Shown: piece after piece, positions 11,690 through 24,700 of the stretch | Layout of the letters: the number at the start of each line of letters is the position of its first letter | How positions within the stretch are numbered: the first letter of the stretch is position 1 | Source: Eucommia ulmoides | Taxonomy: Eukaryota > Streptophyta > Magnoliopsida > Garryales > Eucommiaceae | Assembly (NCBI GenBank): GCA_016647705.1 | Contig: CM028328.1 | Location: 2,877,311-2,941,310 of the forward strand | DNA: 64,000 nt | Direction: 5' to 3' | Translations under genes and position numbers: made by a program | Notes under the pieces: generated by a model | Seen by the model: the letters and a program-made list of their open reading frames with translations, nothing else | Databases searched by the model: none | Told to the model about the DNA's origin: nothing

Positions 11690-12139
11690 ATCAATAGCCT
11701 AACCCCTCCCCCTCTCTCTCCTCTCCCATGTAATTTTTTCAAACATTCAAAGACTTCATTTGAAGGCAAAGCCAAGCCACATCACCCAACAATAAACGAT
11801 CAATCCCCCCCCCACTCTCTCTCTATATATATGTATCTATACACACACACATATATATGTATATATATCATCAGTCCCCAAGTCTCTTTCCCTCAAACTA
11901 CCCCTTCTTCTTCTTCTTCTTCTTCTTCTTTCATTTCTATATGAGAAAACACACATAAAACCTCGAACATCTAACCTGAACCCTAAGCAAGTTTAGGTAG
12001 CCGACAGTGACCCCTCCAAAAACAAGAATCCTCGTCTTTTACAACAGGGTTTCTCGTTACCCAAATGATCAATAACATCTAGAGAGAGAGAGACTTCGGA
12101 CTGGAGTTCCGGTTTTAGGGTTTCAGAGAGAGAGAGAAA
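11690..12139 (+). promoter_or_regulatory. Promoter and 5' leader region of the GAUT gene
   Basis: TATATATATGTATC-type motifs lie at 11825-11866. A run of about nine CTT units spans about 11905-11932, and CT/GA runs are at 11708-11725, 11812-11823 and 12079-12095. The leader ends with AGAGAGAGAGAAA directly before the ATG. Pyrimidine-rich leaders like this are common in plants. The exact transcription start is not determinable here. Confidence 0.45.
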
Positions 12140-13214
12140 ATGCAGCTTCATATATCGCCGAGCCTGAGGCACGTGACGGTGGTGCCGGCGAAGGGTGTGA
12201 GGGAGTTTATCAAGGTTCGGGTCGGGTCAAGGAGGCTGTCGTATCGGATGCTTCTGTACTCTCTTCTCTTCTTTACGTTTCTGGTTCGATTCGTCTTCGT
12301 CTTAACGGCCGTCGACTCCATTGAAGGACAAACCAAGTGTTCAACTATAGGTAATACTCTCTCTCTCTCTCTCTATATATATGACATGCATTTTTTAAAT
12401 AATATATGCCTGTCTAAATTATTTTATTTTTAAATTAATTCGTAATTTTTTTTTCATTTAAATTAAATCACATAATGTTTATCTTGAAAAAATTATAATT
12501 TTTAATTTAATTTAATTTAATTTTTTATTTATAATTTTTATCTCAGACGAGAAAATAGCATTTAAACTAAAATTAAAATAATTAATTATTTATTTTTTAG
12601 ATTAAACACTAAATTGTAAATTGTAAATTAGTATAATTTACAAATTAATGGACATCCAAACGCACAATAAGTAATGTTCAGTTTTCAAACTCTATAATTA
12701 TTTTAATTTATTTTTGGAATACCAGTTTGTCAATAAAGTTGTTTTTAACATAACAAAATCATATATATATATATATATTTGTTCTCTTTATTTATGTTTC
12801 CATTTCCATGTAATTAAAAATAAAAAATAAAAATGTTCTATTTTGATCTCGAAAAAAAATATAGAATTTTAAACTAAATATAGTTGGTTTTCTGTTTTAT
12901 TGTTGATTCGAAATTGTAGTTTGAAATTCACCAAATATGTATATGTGTGTGTGTATATATATGTGTCACGTGCTCACGCTCGCATGTTTATATCATATTT
13001 TATTGTCTAATTAATTTGAAAAAATAAGAAAAAAATGGATTTAAAAACGACCATCGAAACGAGGCATAAGCTATTTATAATTAAAAAAAATTTAATTATT
13101 TTGTCAATATTGGGAATTAATAAATAAAATTTTTATCTGAAATTTGATGATTATATTATTCTTCCATTTTAATTTTATTCTTTTCATTAAAGTAAAGAAT
13201 TTTCAACTAACATT

Positions 13215-13255
<41 letters not shown>

Positions 13256-16200
13256 GGGTTGGTTGATAGAAAAGCTTGGTAGAGTAAGATGTTGTTAAGT
13301 TAGGAGTGTTAAGTAGATAGGCCAACAGAAAAGATTAACTTAATTAATTAATTAGCAACAAAATTTATTAATTATTTGAAATGTCAATATTCTTTAAAAA
13401 AAATATGAAAAATATAATGAATAGGTCAATGTAATTGAATATATATATATTAATAAATAATAATTGAACAAAAAATAAAAAGGGTAAAAAAAAAAAAGTT
13501 TTTGACTAGTTCACTAAATTAAAATTCCAGCCTATACAGTCCACGCGTTTTTTATAAGATTAAAAAATACTGTAATACAAAAATTACAGTAAATTTTATG
13601 ACGTATAGTGATTTTTGGATTTTTGACAATAATTTTGAATTTCTAACAAAATTATTATAACACATAAATTGTATGTGCTAAAATTTTAATTTCGTGAACC
13701 GTTTACCAACTCTCAAAAGGACACTTGATTAAAAGATATAATCATGATAATCACATTTCAAACCACAATTTTAACTGTTTTTCTTTATGGTAAGTAAATA
13801 TTCAGTGAACCAAAAGCAACAATAATACTAAAATAAAACAAAAATACAATTTAATCTGGACCGTTGATATACTGGTTTACGTTCCGTTTGTTTAGTTTTT
13901 TTTTTCATCTTTTGTTTATGTTCTTAAAAAAATAGGAACAAAGACATAATTAAATATGTGAACAAAAATATAATCTATTTTCGTTCTGGTATTAAATTTT
14001 TAAATTTTTGTAGAGAACAGTTCACGAAATTAAATTTTTAGTTCACACAGTTCACGTGCTACAATAATTTTTTTGAGAATTCCAAAATTACTGTCAAAAA
14101 ATTCGAAAGTGACGCAATAAAAGTTATTGGAATTTTTTATATGAAAAATTTACAAGAACTTTTATGTGAAAAAACTTCTGTAACGTGACTGCACAGTTCG
14201 CATGAGCTAAAATTTTAACTTGGTGGTCTATTCACCAAAAACCCTTTTTAGAACAATTTTTTTAAGAACACAACAAAATTGTTTCACATTACTTTTTTTT
14301 TTTTTTGAGAACAAAAAAAAAAAATTGAAAACAAAAATACTAAACAGACGTCGTGAGAAATCTCACGATTTTGATTTTTTCATCAAACACAAAGAAAGCT
14401 CACGATTCGATTTCTTTTCTTTTGTTTAACCTAAGCTGAAATTAAATTTTCTATTGAAATTACTTAAAATGAAAAAAATAAAAATAAAAATAAATTTTAA
14501 TTTTAATTCTATTTCATCTTGGTTAAGAAAAATAGAGAGAAAATGTTACCTTTTCTCTCTCTCTCTCTCTCTTTTTACTTTTAAATATTAAATCTAAATT
14601 AAAGTAATTAAGAACAATTAAATTATTTTATATTATTTGTAGTACTATTATTCATTGTTACTAATTTTGATAATTTGTTTATAATCACAGGCTGTTTGGG
14701 TAAAAGATTAGGGCCAAGGCTTCTGGGAAGAAGGCTGGAATCAACTGTAATTAATCTCCTAATCCCATATTTTCTTAAGCACCGTTTGGTAACGCTTGTT
14801 TTAAATTTTATTTTATTTTTATTTCTAAGCAATAAAGAATTTATTTTTTAAAAGCAATTTTTTTTTTCCGATTTTTATATTAGAAGAGGTCGATAAACTA
14901 TGACCTCTCAACCAATCTCTTTTTATTTTTATTTCGATAATTTATATATATATATTTGGATTGAAAATCACTTATACGGACCAAGGCCGACCCTTGGGCA
15001 AGGCAACCAAAATGGTCGCTTCTCTTTAAATTGTTATTTCAAAATATTTTTATTAATATGACGTCAAATAAAAAAAAATCTCAAGCTTTGTTATCTTCTT
15101 TATATGTTTTAATTTGAGATTTTTGTCAATAGTTCACGAAATTAAAATTTTAGCCCATTAAGTTCTCGAGCTACAATAATTTTTTAAAAAGTCCAAGTTG
15201 TAATATATAAAAATTACTATAATTTTTCATGTAAAAAATACGATGACTTCCGAAATTTTGACAATAATTTTGGATTTCAAAAAAAAATTGTTATAGCGCG
15301 CGGACTGTAATTTCAATCTATTATGTTTTGTGTGTTTAATGATGCTATGTTTTAATGGTGAAAGGTGCCGGAAGTGATATATGAAGTGTTGGAAGAAGAG
15401 GCAGTGAATGAAGAAGAAACAGAGGAAGGCCCACAATCCCTGGAGGAATTCATTACTGAAATGAGACAGACAAAATCAGATGCTAAAACCTTTGCACACA
15501 AGCTTAAAGCCATGGTATATTAATTATTTCTGTTCCCAAATCATAACAGAATTGTTCCCATGTTCCTGTTTCTGTTCCATGTTTTTCTGGGAACTGAAAC
15601 AGAAACCTGAGAACAAAAACACTTAGGCCCTATTTGGTTATTGTTTCTGTTCCCACTCAAAATTTTGGGATTAATGTTCGAAAATGTGTTTGATAAACAC
15701 GTTTTTGTTCCTAAAATTTTGGAAATATTTCGGGATTAATGTACAGTAACTTTTATGGTTCACAGGGACTTTTGATTTTTGAAAAAATAAGAGATCATCT
15801 ATACACAAAATATTAAGATATTATCTGTACATCATCAAGCACGGTTTCCATTTTCTCTTAGGTGACGCTGCTCGAGCAGAGAACAAGAACTGCAAAAATC
15901 CAGGAATACCTATACCGTCACGTGGCGTCCAGCAGCATACCGAAACAGCTCCACTGCCTAACCCTCAAGCTGGCGAACGAGCACTCGACAAACGCCGCGG
16001 CCCGCCTCCAACTCCCCTCCCCAGAACTCGTCCCGGCACTGGTCGACAACTCGTTCTTCCACTTTGTTCTCGCCTCTGACAACGTCCTTGCTGCGTCAGT
16101 AGTCGCAAAATCGGTCGTTTCAAACTCGTTACGACCCGAAAAAGTTGTGGTCCACGTCATCACCGACAAAAAGACGTATTCGCCCATGCAGGCTTGGTTC

Positions 16201-18650
16201 TCCCTCCACTCTCTATCGCCCGCCATAATCGAGGTCAAGAGCTTGCACCATTTCGATTGGTTGGCGAAGGGGAAGGTCCCGGTTTTGGAAGCCATGGAGA
16301 AAGATCAAAAAGTTCGATCCCAATTCAGAGGGGGATCGTCGGCTATTATAGCAAACAACACCGAAAAGCCTTACGTTATTGCCGCTAAATTACAAGCCCT
16401 AAGTCCCAAGTACAATTCTCCCATGAATCACATTCGAATCCATCTCCCCGAGGTAAAATTCAAATTCGAATTTGAACATTCTTAAACATATGACAATGCC
16501 AGAATGTTAAACGGACCGAGCTATTTTTTTGCTATAATACTTAAAAAGTACTTAAAAAACTGTTACCAAACGATACCTCGGCTCAGCTCACCTCATTTAC
16601 AACCCTAAACCTATGACAATACTAATGATCTTCAGTCTTGAGCGTATTTTTTATTTTTATTTTTGCAGTTGTTTCCGAGTCTTAACAAGATTGTGTTCTT
16701 GGACGATGACATCGTTGTTCAAACCGATCTTTCGTCGCTATGGGATATAGACATGAGGGGGAAAGTGAACGGGGCGGTAGAGACATGTAGAGGCGACGAT
16801 ATATATGTGATGTCGAAACGGTTGAAGAGCTACTTGAATTTCTCTCATCCATTGATAGCTAAAACCTTTGATCCTAATGAATGCGCTTGGGCTTATGGGA
16901 TGAATATTTTCGACCTAGATGCGTGGAGGAAGACGAACATAAGCCTAACTTATCATTACTGGCTTGAACAGGTAAAAAAAAACGATTGATCCAAGAACAC
17001 TTAAAAAATAACTCTAGATGGTGTTTCTGATCCCAGATTTCTGTTTTTGTTTGTGAAAGAATTGAGAATGGAAACAGAAATATGGGTTTGAAAGAAAGGG
17101 AATTGTTTTTTTTGTCATTTTTCCTGAATTTTTGGGAACAGAACAAAATGGTTCCTAGGGGAGCCGTTTGTTTAGTATTTCTGTTCCCATAAAACTAGAA
17201 ATAGAAATTTGATAACAAAAAGAAAAGTGTTTCTGTTCTGCTCCCTGTGTTTTGGAACAAATTTATCGAAATAGAACATAATTGCTCACAGATTTCTATT
17301 TCTGTTCCAAGTTTTTTAGGAAGGAAATAAAAATTTGAGAACAGAAATAGAAATACAAGAACAAAAAATTCTTTATGCTTTGCTCCCATTTTTTTTTAAT
17401 TCTAAAAACAAAACAAAGTTGTTCCCATATTTCTGCTTCAGTTCCAAGTTATTTGAGGAACAAAAACACTAAACAACCAGGTGAAATTATAATGTTATAT
17501 GCATATTAATGCATATTTGGGCGGTAATGAGAAGACTGAAAGTGCCCATAAATCCTCTTTAAAACAGTCAGGTGCATGGCATGTGTTAGTTTTCTGTCCA
17601 AAATTATAATGGAGATAATGATATGAACTGTAGTGGGATGATTAAGAAACTTTAAGGTGTTATATGTTCAAATTAAAATTATGAGGACTAAAGTGAAATT
17701 CAAAACCCCCAAAAATTGTTTTTGTTCTTCTTGAAGATTTTCGGACAAAACATAATTGTTTTCGTATTTCTATTTTCTGTTCCAAGATTTTTTATAATAG
17801 AAATCTAGGAATAGAAATAGTCAGGTGGTGTCGTGTTTTTGCATTTCTGTTTCTATTTCTAATAAACTAGAATGGGAATTCTATTTCCATTCTGGAGTAT
17901 TCTGGGAATAGAAACATGTTAAGTAACAACCATTGTCCTGAAATTGTTTCTTTTCATTTATGAAAACAAAAACAAGAAACATGTTTTATGGCAATACCTG
18001 TTCTATTTTTTTTTCTTCAAACGTATGATGGTCAGCGCGGTTGTGGTCACCGATGGGGTGGGTGGTGGCCGAGGGTGGTGAAAGTGAATAGAAATCAACA
18101 TTTTTTCGTTTTACAGATTCTTAAGAAATTCAGGAATTACACCCAAAATTTTGGGAACAGAAATGTGTTTACCAAACGGACTTTTCTACCATAATCCCAA
18201 AATTTTGGAGCAGGAACAGAAATCAGGGAACGGAAACAGTAACAAAACGGGGCCTAAAATAATGCTACCTTGAGAACCCAAAAAAGAACACGAAACGAAC
18301 TGCGCCTTAACCAAACCCATCGACCCCGACTACTTACTTTTTTTCCTTTTTTTTTTTCTTTGCAGAACCTGAAATCAGACCTGAGTTTATGGCAACTGGG
18401 GACACTACCTCCAGGGCTAATAGCATTCCATGGCCATGTTCATACAATTGATCCCTTCTGGCACATGTTGGGACTGGGCTACCAAGACAACACTAGCCTC
18501 GCCACCGCTGAAAACGCCGGCGTTGTCCATTACAACGGTCGAGCGAAGCCATGGTTGGACATCGCCTTCCCTCACCTTCGCCCGCTTTGGACAAAATACA
18601 TTAATTTCTCAGACAAATTCATCAAAGGTTGTCATATTAGAGCATCCTAG
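12140..18650 (+). CDS. GAUT: Galacturonosyltransferase, GAUT13/GAUT14 type (GT8 family)
   Basis: Exons: 12140-12350, 14691-14746, 15365-15514, 15862-16452, 16669-16971, 18366-18650; phases close and give 531 aa, against about 533 for Arabidopsis GAUT13. A type II Golgi anchor lies at about residues 37-58, followed by an acidic stem and the GT8 domain. Catalytic-type motifs are visible: the DDD metal-binding triad at 348-350 (VFLDDDIVVQTDLS) and HYNGRAKPW at 492-500. GT8 GAUTs transfer galacturonic acid from UDP-GalA in pectin or xylan-associated synthesis in the Golgi. Residues such as EYLYRHVASSSIPKQLHC match GAUT13/14 rather than IRX8/GAUT12, although the neighbourhood corresponds to the GAUT12 locus in Arabidopsis. 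The 56-nt exon 2 is too short to show as an open frame. Introns 1, 3 and 5 carry repeats. Confidence 0.95.
13505..14240. repeat. Inverted-repeat elements in GAUT intron 1 (family C)
   Basis: Two blocks (about 13505-13710 and 14020-14235) begin with GTTCACKAAATTAAAWTTYWAGC-type sequence and end with its inverse (GCTAAAATTTTAATTTCGTG at about 13678-13697). Inside are palindrome-prone ATTACAGTAA / GACAATAATTTTG motifs. Related blocks occur at about 15130-15330 (GAUT intron 2) and 46550-46765. This looks like an AT-rich MITE family; target duplications were not resolved. The remainder of intron 1 is low-complexity AT with a TA/GA microsatellite at about 13216-13256. Confidence 0.5.
15624..15752 (-). 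mobile_element. MITE family A, truncated inverted copy (GAUT intron 3)
   Basis: It begins AGGCCCTATTTGGTTATTG and contains AAAATTTTGGGATTAATG and GATAAACACGTTTTTGTTCC, i.e. the terminal third of family A in inverted orientation. It stops abruptly near GTACAGTAAC, about 100 bp before the exon 4 acceptor. Confidence 0.6.
17000..17480. repeat. Repeat rich in TTTCTGTTCC motifs (GAUT intron 5)
   Basis: A block of alternating TTTCTGTTCC and GGAACAGAAA motifs makes it internally self-complementary; it includes GCCGTTTGTTTAGT. It resembles family A only at the level of these motifs. A similar short block occurs at about 40030-40255 in kinesin intron 13 (ending CCAACCAAACAGGGCTT). Probably another non-autonomous DNA element. 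Confidence 0.4.
17823..18255 (+). mobile_element. MITE family A, copy 2 (GAUT intron 5)
   Basis: Same order of landmarks as 4845-5253: TTCTGGAGTATTCTGGGAA, CCATTGTCCTGAAATTGTTT, ACAAAAACAAGAAACATG, a GGTGGG-rich centre, GTGAATAGAAATCAACATTT, and the end AACAAAACGGGGCCT. It lies 110 bp before the last exon's acceptor. Confidence 0.75.
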
Positions 18651-19249
18651 GATCAAAGCTATGAGCACCCTTTTTTTATGGTTGTATTTGTGAATTGTAT
18701 GCAACCAAGAAACACTTTGGAAAAGAGTTCTTCAAAAATTTAAATGTCTTCCAAATTTGATCTTTCTAATATATATATTTGAATTTTTTTCAATATAAAT
18801 GCTTTTTTTTCATGGTTGTACAATGTTAATAAATTCAATGTTCTAACAAGAAGAGATTGGACTTTTGAACGGTTAATTACTTTTTAGCCTTCCGTACTTT
18901 GATCTTGTTTCGTTTTGTCCCCTCTACATTAAAAACCTACCTTTCCCGTCTTAACAGAATATACTAAAAATGAATAAAATTATTTTTTTTATCACAATTT
19001 TGCATGAAATTAAGAGAGCTACCTTGTATTTTAATTTTTTATTTTATTTTATATTTACCGGAAAAAAAAAGGAGTAGAGACATAAAGAGAGCTATGTAGA
19101 GAAAATAGTAGTTTTTTCCTTTTATTTCCATTAAATATTAATTTAAATAATTTTCAATTAGAAAAACAAAGAAAAAAATAATTTATTTTATGATTTGTTT
19201 TTCAATAAAATGTGAATTTCTTCCTTTGATCAAGAGTAAAATAGTGTTC
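18651..19249. other. AT-rich spacer after GAUT
   Basis: This holds the GAUT 3' UTR and AT-rich spacer. The sequence TTTTTAGCCTTCCGTACTTTG (about 18882-18902) and its neighbourhood resemble the edges of the TTTGCACCCC-type repeat family, but no complete element can be delimited. No gene is supported. Confidence 0.4.
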
Positions 19250-19440
19250 TGTTAGTCCGGTTGGTAAAGAGAGGTGTCTATTTTCTTGTTAATTAGGGTT
19301 CGACTCTGAGGAGCATTTTGGGAATTAACTATTGAATTTAATTTTAAATACACCAGGTCGATGTGGGAAATACTCCGATCGCCCGGTGAGGTGATTAGTC
19401 GAAGTGCGCATACACTGGCCCGAACACACCTTACCTTAAC
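19250..19440 (+). mobile_element. tRNA-derived SINE-like repeat, family 2, best copy
   Basis: A box A-like TTAGTCCGGTTGGTAAAG is followed about 45 bp later by a box B-like GGGTTCGACTCTG. After this come GGAGCATTTTGGGAATTAA, ACACCAGGTCGATGTGGG and CCGGTGAGGTGATTAGTCG. Partial relatives are at 10682-10830, 58795-58885 and 62165-62310. The two boxes are typical of RNA polymerase III promoters of tRNA-derived SINEs. Confidence 0.6.
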
Positions 19441-19668
19441 CCCCCTCCCAAAAAAAAAAGTATAATAGGGTGCTGTGTAGGTTATTAAAGTAAAAGGGTT
19501 AAAATGAAACAAACCAAAAGTATAGGGGGATATTTGTCTTAAAGATACGGCTGATAGATTTCGTTGAGGCATTTCATCAAACAGCTTCTGGGTGTCTTTT
19601 TAACTACACAAACAGGTGATCGGAAAAAGAATAATTGCACACACAAATTTACAGTTGATTAGCCAGAC

Positions 19669-20616
19669 TTACTTTTTTCCGGTCACTTTGGCGACCATCT
19701 CCTTCAGAAACTTGACGGACTTTGTCACCGGCGAATTGATCGCCATGAAATTGTACAGAACATTCTCGACTTCAGCAATGGAGGGTCGAGCTTTGAACTG
19801 CGAAACCACTTTCAGATCTCCACCTTCTTCTTCTTCAACCAACACACTCCATCTCTCGCCGCTCAAAACCCCATCCCTCACGCACCTGTAGATCGCCCCT
19901 TTTCTGTTGCTCAATATCCCCCTCACCTCCATTCCGGCAAACGAATAAACCACCTCGAACGTGCCCGGAAAACCACTCGTTGAATCGAAACCGCTTTCCT
20001 CTTCGAAAACCCACTTCGGATTGAACAAAACCACCGGTTTCGGATACAAATTCTGTGTAACCGTCTCCAAAACCGCCGATTGGGTAGTCGCCGGAGCAAA
20101 AAACACCACCGTATCGGAAGAATTCAAGCTTCTGGTATCTCCATCGACGAACGAGGAAGCATCCACGTGTTCTATCGGGGTCGGAGAGCGAGATCCGAAG
20201 GCCTTTCTGGCGGTTTCTGCTAAGGCGGAGCTCGGCCATACGATCGAGATTTTGACGGTGGAGCCTTTTCTCTTGATCGGTATCTCCCCAAACACATCGA
20301 AAGCGAGTCGGGCGAGAGAGTCCGGCGAGTCATCGACGACCGGAATTTCGACCTGGAACCTGGGTTGTTTCAGCCTCTTCATTTTTCCGGCGAGTTTTGG
20401 GCTGTTGAGGGGCTTTCCGAGGGTGGTCCAGAGGGAGGTTTTGGCTTGCAGAATAGCTTCTTCCCTGGACGACGGCGGAGAAGAGAGGGAACAGTGTACA
20501 GATATAGGAGATTTCTCGGAGAAGACGATTCGAAAAGCTCCGTTGTTAGGGAATTTGAAGGAAGGATTAGAAATTTTGATTGTCTGAAAATGGGTTCTGT
20601 GAAAAGTGGACGCCAT
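19669..20616 (-). CDS. DUF1995-family protein, probably plastid-targeted
   Basis: Intronless frame of 315 aa starting MASTFHRTHFQTIKISNPSF. The open frame continues 32 codons further upstream, but this ATG begins a Ser/Thr/basic-rich, acid-poor leader typical of a chloroplast transit peptide (about residues 1-45) and is preferred. The body contains REEAILQAKTSLWTTL, RFQVEIPVVDDSPDSLARLA, SDTVVFFAPATTQSAVLE, VVLFNPKWVFEEE and FLKEMVAKVTGKK, the usual DUF1995 layout. The family includes LPA3, a stromal photosystem II assembly factor, but I cannot show this is the same function. The upstream gene NOL10 is on the same strand with about 1.1 kb between them. Function unknown; plastid location inferred. 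Confidence 0.85.
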   Translation of the reverse strand: MASTFHRTHFQTIKISNPSFKFPNNGAFRIVFSEKSPISVHCSLSSPPSSREEAILQAKTSLWTTLGKPLNSPKLAGKMKRLKQPRFQVEIPVVDDSPDSLARLAFDVFGEIPIKRKGSTVKISIVWPSSALAETARKAFGSRSPTPIEHVDASSFVDGDTRSLNSSDTVVFFAPATTQSAVLETVTQNLYPKPVVLFNPKWVFEEESGFDSTSGFPGTFEVVYSFAGMEVRGILSNRKGAIYRCVRDGVLSGERWSVLVEEEEGGDLKVVSQFKARPSIAEVENVLYNFMAINSPVTKSVKFLKEMVAKVTGKK

Positions 20617-21752
20617 TTTTAAGCTTCCAATTCCAAATGTAGCAGAAGAAAGAGAGGCAAAATGATGAAGAAAGAGATAAAGGTTAAAATGGTAAATTTC
20701 AAAAAATATCAAATAAGTCCCCCAAATTTTAGTTTCATCACTTTAGTCCCTGAGATAGCAAAAATCTACCATGAAAAAACCACTCTTTTTTAACCATGTA
20801 GAGAGCCATCATATGTCTGAAGTGCCTGATTTGATGATTTTCGGATTTGTTTTTCCTTCGTACTTATCCAACTTCGTCGGACCAAACTTGCGAAGAAAAC
20901 GACTCCTTCACCAACGCCAATGTGAATGGGGTTCTGTCGTCCCTAAGAGTTCTTCTAACGCATTATTGCTAGGAGGCTCCTCGTCTCCTTTGTTGTATTC
21001 ATTCTGATATCTCCCAATCGGATCCTTGCCCGAATTGATAGATTCTTCCACTCTGTCATCGTAGCTTCGATGATTTTGTTGCAGTTTCTTCTTAGTTTGA
21101 TACAAAATTCTATCATCCTGCACTCTTACATCCTAGCATCCTGCTACTTTCGGTGGTTGGGGTGTATGTTTCCCGAAGATCTGCTCTGAATTTGGTTCTC
21201 CTTCTATAAACGGCTCCTTAGGTAGATTCCTCGGTGCTTCGGCTTTCACCACCTGTAGCACCAACGCGCATAGCTTCGTTATCCGAAGATTGAGAGTTGT
21301 ATATCCGGTGTATTTCCTCCGCCGCTCCATTATGCCTGTTTAATGCCATGTTGTCCCCAGTCGTCCCAGTCTTAGTTGTGGCATCACTTGATTTTTTTCG
21401 TATAATTTTCTACAGACGTCTGATCACACCGGCAAAAACTTAGAAAAAATATTTAGGATAACAATACGTTATTGACCAAATATCTTTTGGCGTAAGAAGA
21501 AGTTAATTAAGAATTTTTTCGTAAAAAGTAATGCGTATATTCATCTCATGATAAATACAGTACATAGAAATGGACTAAACATCAAAATTTGTATTAACTA
21601 AATTCTCCCAAAATTTAAGATCAGACCTCAACTTTACCTAAACCCCATCCCACAAAAAAGAAAAAATAAATAAAAAAAATTACTGCTGAATCTCCCTAAA
21701 AACCAGAAATTGAGCTGTACATTTGCGGAGTAAAAAAAAACCCTCTGTTACT
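20617..21752. other. Spacer with an unassigned decayed coding-like block
   Basis: 20617-20770 is the likely promoter and leader of the DUF1995 gene. About 20790-21410 has higher GC and minus-strand open stretches (for example 20908-21123 and 21133-21330) separated by stops and frame changes, as in a decayed transposon gag region; I recognise no domain. 21420-21752 is the AT-rich 3' UTR of NOL10. Confidence 0.3.
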
Positions 21753-24700
21753 TCACCACCTGCCTCTACCCCTGCCTCTACCACGGCCACCACGACCACG
21801 GCCACCACGGCCACCACGACCACGACCTCCTCCTCCTCTACCACGGCCTTGAAATCCTGATCTATCTGGCTGCAGCCCCAACGATTGAACTCCCCTTTTT
21901 CTTTCATGCGGTGTTTCTTTGTCTGATCTTCCAGCAGTGAAGGAAATCTGCCTTGACCCTCCCGGTCCTACCTTGACATCATTCCAAGAGCCCCGCTGCT
22001 TATTGGCCAAAGCCGCCGCCCTCTCTCCTAATGGAAGAGCATCCTCTTTTGCAAGCGATATATGGTTCGCAAATGCTTCAGCATGCCGGTTATCCTTGAT
22101 TTCATACAACCTGCATTGCAGGGGGCCAAAATTATGCATATTAGAAAAAAGTAGGGTGCAATTTTTTGTTTCTACTTCCAATAAACTCGGATGGAAATTA
22201 TGTTTTCGTTCTGGAGTATTCTGGGAAAATAACATATTTGATAACGACCATTATCTTGAAATTGTGTCTTATAATTTATGAGAACAAAAACAAAGAAACA
22301 CGTTTAGTTACAACATTTGTTTTTTTTTAGTTTAATTTAAATACATGACAATAAATTTACATATTTATTAGCCAGTGGAGTGGTGGTGGCCGGCAGGATA
22401 GCGGTGAGAATAGTTTTGTGGGAGTGAACAAGAATCAACATTTTTTTTTTACAGAATACTTTCAAAATTTTGGGACCAAAACCATGTTTACCAAACGCGT
22501 TTACATACATTAATCCCAAAATTTTAGAAGTGGGAACATAAATCAGGGAACGGAAACAGTAACCAAACGGGGCCTAAATGTATCGTTCAAGTGCAAACAC
22601 CGTAAGTACGATAAACCAATAAAAATTCACTAAAACTCAAATTAAGAACAAAAGTCGAGAATATTGCACCTTGGAACTCGTGATTGCCTTCTAGGTTTGC
22701 TTCCCTCTACATGCTCGTCCTCCTCTGATGCTTCAGAATCATCACTTAAACTCTGATTTTCGTCCTCCATAACAGGCTCAAAATGTTCCTCCACCAAAGC
22801 CGGTTGCTTGTTCGACGACACAGGATGCAATGATATGTACTCTTGTGAAAATTCATCAATCTCATAGTCCTGCATGCCAAAAACAAAAGGGGTACAAACT
22901 AATCATTCAAGAAGGTACACTCTGATCATCAGCATATCCAAAACTGTCACTAAGCACGCCCACCATGCGCGGGGTCCAGGGAAAGGTCAAATCACTTGGG
23001 TCTATTGTACGCGGTCTTACCCTACTTTACAAGAAGGTGTTTCCACAACTCGAACCCGTGACCTATAAGTTACATGACGACAACTTCTACTGTTGCGCCA
23101 AGACTCCCTTTCCCATGCCCACAATACTAGCTAATTTGTAAACAAATTGACGGTAAGCATGTCCACAAAACCAAATTTGAACTGTATGATTGAAGTTCAA
23201 TGTGAAGAAATTAACGCACTTGACCTTTCTTTTCATTTTGGGTGACAAGTCGATAAATCAGGATATCTACATGCACATGTTCAATATTGATTCACTTTTG
23301 CGCAGAGATTTCAAGTTGTTTTCCAGTCTATTTTCAGGTTGCTGATGCTCCAAAAAGCATGATTTTAAGTCCCTTATGAGATCGATGAACTAGCATCTCT
23401 CCCTCTACCTTTTGGCAATCATTTGAGGTTATTTTTTGGATTAAGAGATTAGTTATACGCATAATACTCAAATATTATCTCTACACTAAAAATACACTTG
23501 CGATTTTTGGCTTTTGTTTTTATTTATTTATTTATTTTTGGTCAAATTACCCATTTTTTAATTTTAAAAAGTTCTTCAAAAAAGCGTAAACAAACGGTGC
23601 CCAAGTTCTTTTTTTTCCCCCTCCGGGAATGGGGGGGTGTTGGGGTGCGAGAGCACAGTTTACTAGGAGTTGGGCTCCAACCAATTGAAAAATTTCTCGC
23701 ATACCTTATTTTCAAACATCTGTGCAAACCGCTCATCTTTCAGAACCTCCGTGTCGAGTCCTTTCTTTTTCTTGGATGACTTCTTAGCATCAGCAACATC
23801 ATCTTTAATTTCATTCCCCCCTTCCTCGTTTTCAAGAATAGTAGCTGCCAATTTGCGGTTAACTTTTGGCAGTTTCCTTTTAATCTGCAAGAACAACAAA
23901 AATATTGTAGATTGGAGACGAGCAAAAAAATTTGGTAAAAATACAGATAAATACTCTTACTCAAGCACAGCATAATTCAGATTCATAGATTCAACCTCAA
24001 AAGAAATTGAGCAAATGTAAAACAGTATAGACAACCAGCCAACATCATCATCTCGGCCATACAAACTGAACCCGCTCGGCCAAAAGGTACTCTGAAATAC
24101 CCACCTCTAAAAGATCTCAGTACTTGAAACGGCGAATACACACACTAAAACGTACTCCAAAATACCCTATTCCAGTACCTCACACTATATTGCTTGAAGT
24201 ATATTCCTCAAGTATGCTAAATTATTCTCGTGTTAGATGAGTTTCACCATGAACAAACATCACAAGGGTCTCGCTTTGTTTTGCAGGACCAGGTGACTGA
24301 GCTCATTCAAAACGTGATTGATCCAGATTTCAGTATCATCAAGGTTCACAATCAAAAACAAAGTACTTCAAAAGTATTACAGACCCCCACAGCTGATTGG
24401 CAGAAAACTAACCGTAATTCGAGAGGCGTATTCAGCTTTCAGTTTCTCCTGCTTCCGCTGCTCTAAATAATCATCATATGCCATTGGATCCGCCAAAGCT
24501 TGGGCCTGACACAAATCATATATAATATCGATATCAGAATGCCAGCTAGGAGCTCCAAGTTTATTATTAGATTCAAGTTTGTTATTATTAATCCAGGTAA
24601 AATTTTGCATTGCATGAAACAATTTTATTTTATCTTTTTTTCAAAAAATTCAATCATAAAAACATGCATGAAACAATTAAACAAAGGATTATTACCTTTT

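Noticed and set aside
15918..16295. 125-codon minus-strand frame
   Set aside because: It is the exact antisense of GAUT exon 4, which has correct phase, splice sites and conserved protein sequence; the minus frame has no family similarity.
19961..20587. 208-codon plus-strand frame
   Set aside because: Antisense to the DUF1995 gene, a long intronless frame with low stop density on the other strand. Its peptide is Ser/Gly-rich with no domain.
20771..21330. Coding-like stretch between DUF1995 and NOL10
   Set aside because: Short minus-strand frames with charged residues suggested a gag relic, but no motif (zinc knuckle, protease) could be found, so I did not call a gene.
21680..22281. Overlapping frames on both strands around the NOL10 tail
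   Set aside because: Produced by the GGN/CGN-rich code of the RG tail; only the frame ending at 21753 continues the NOL10 reading phase through the exon 16 acceptor.
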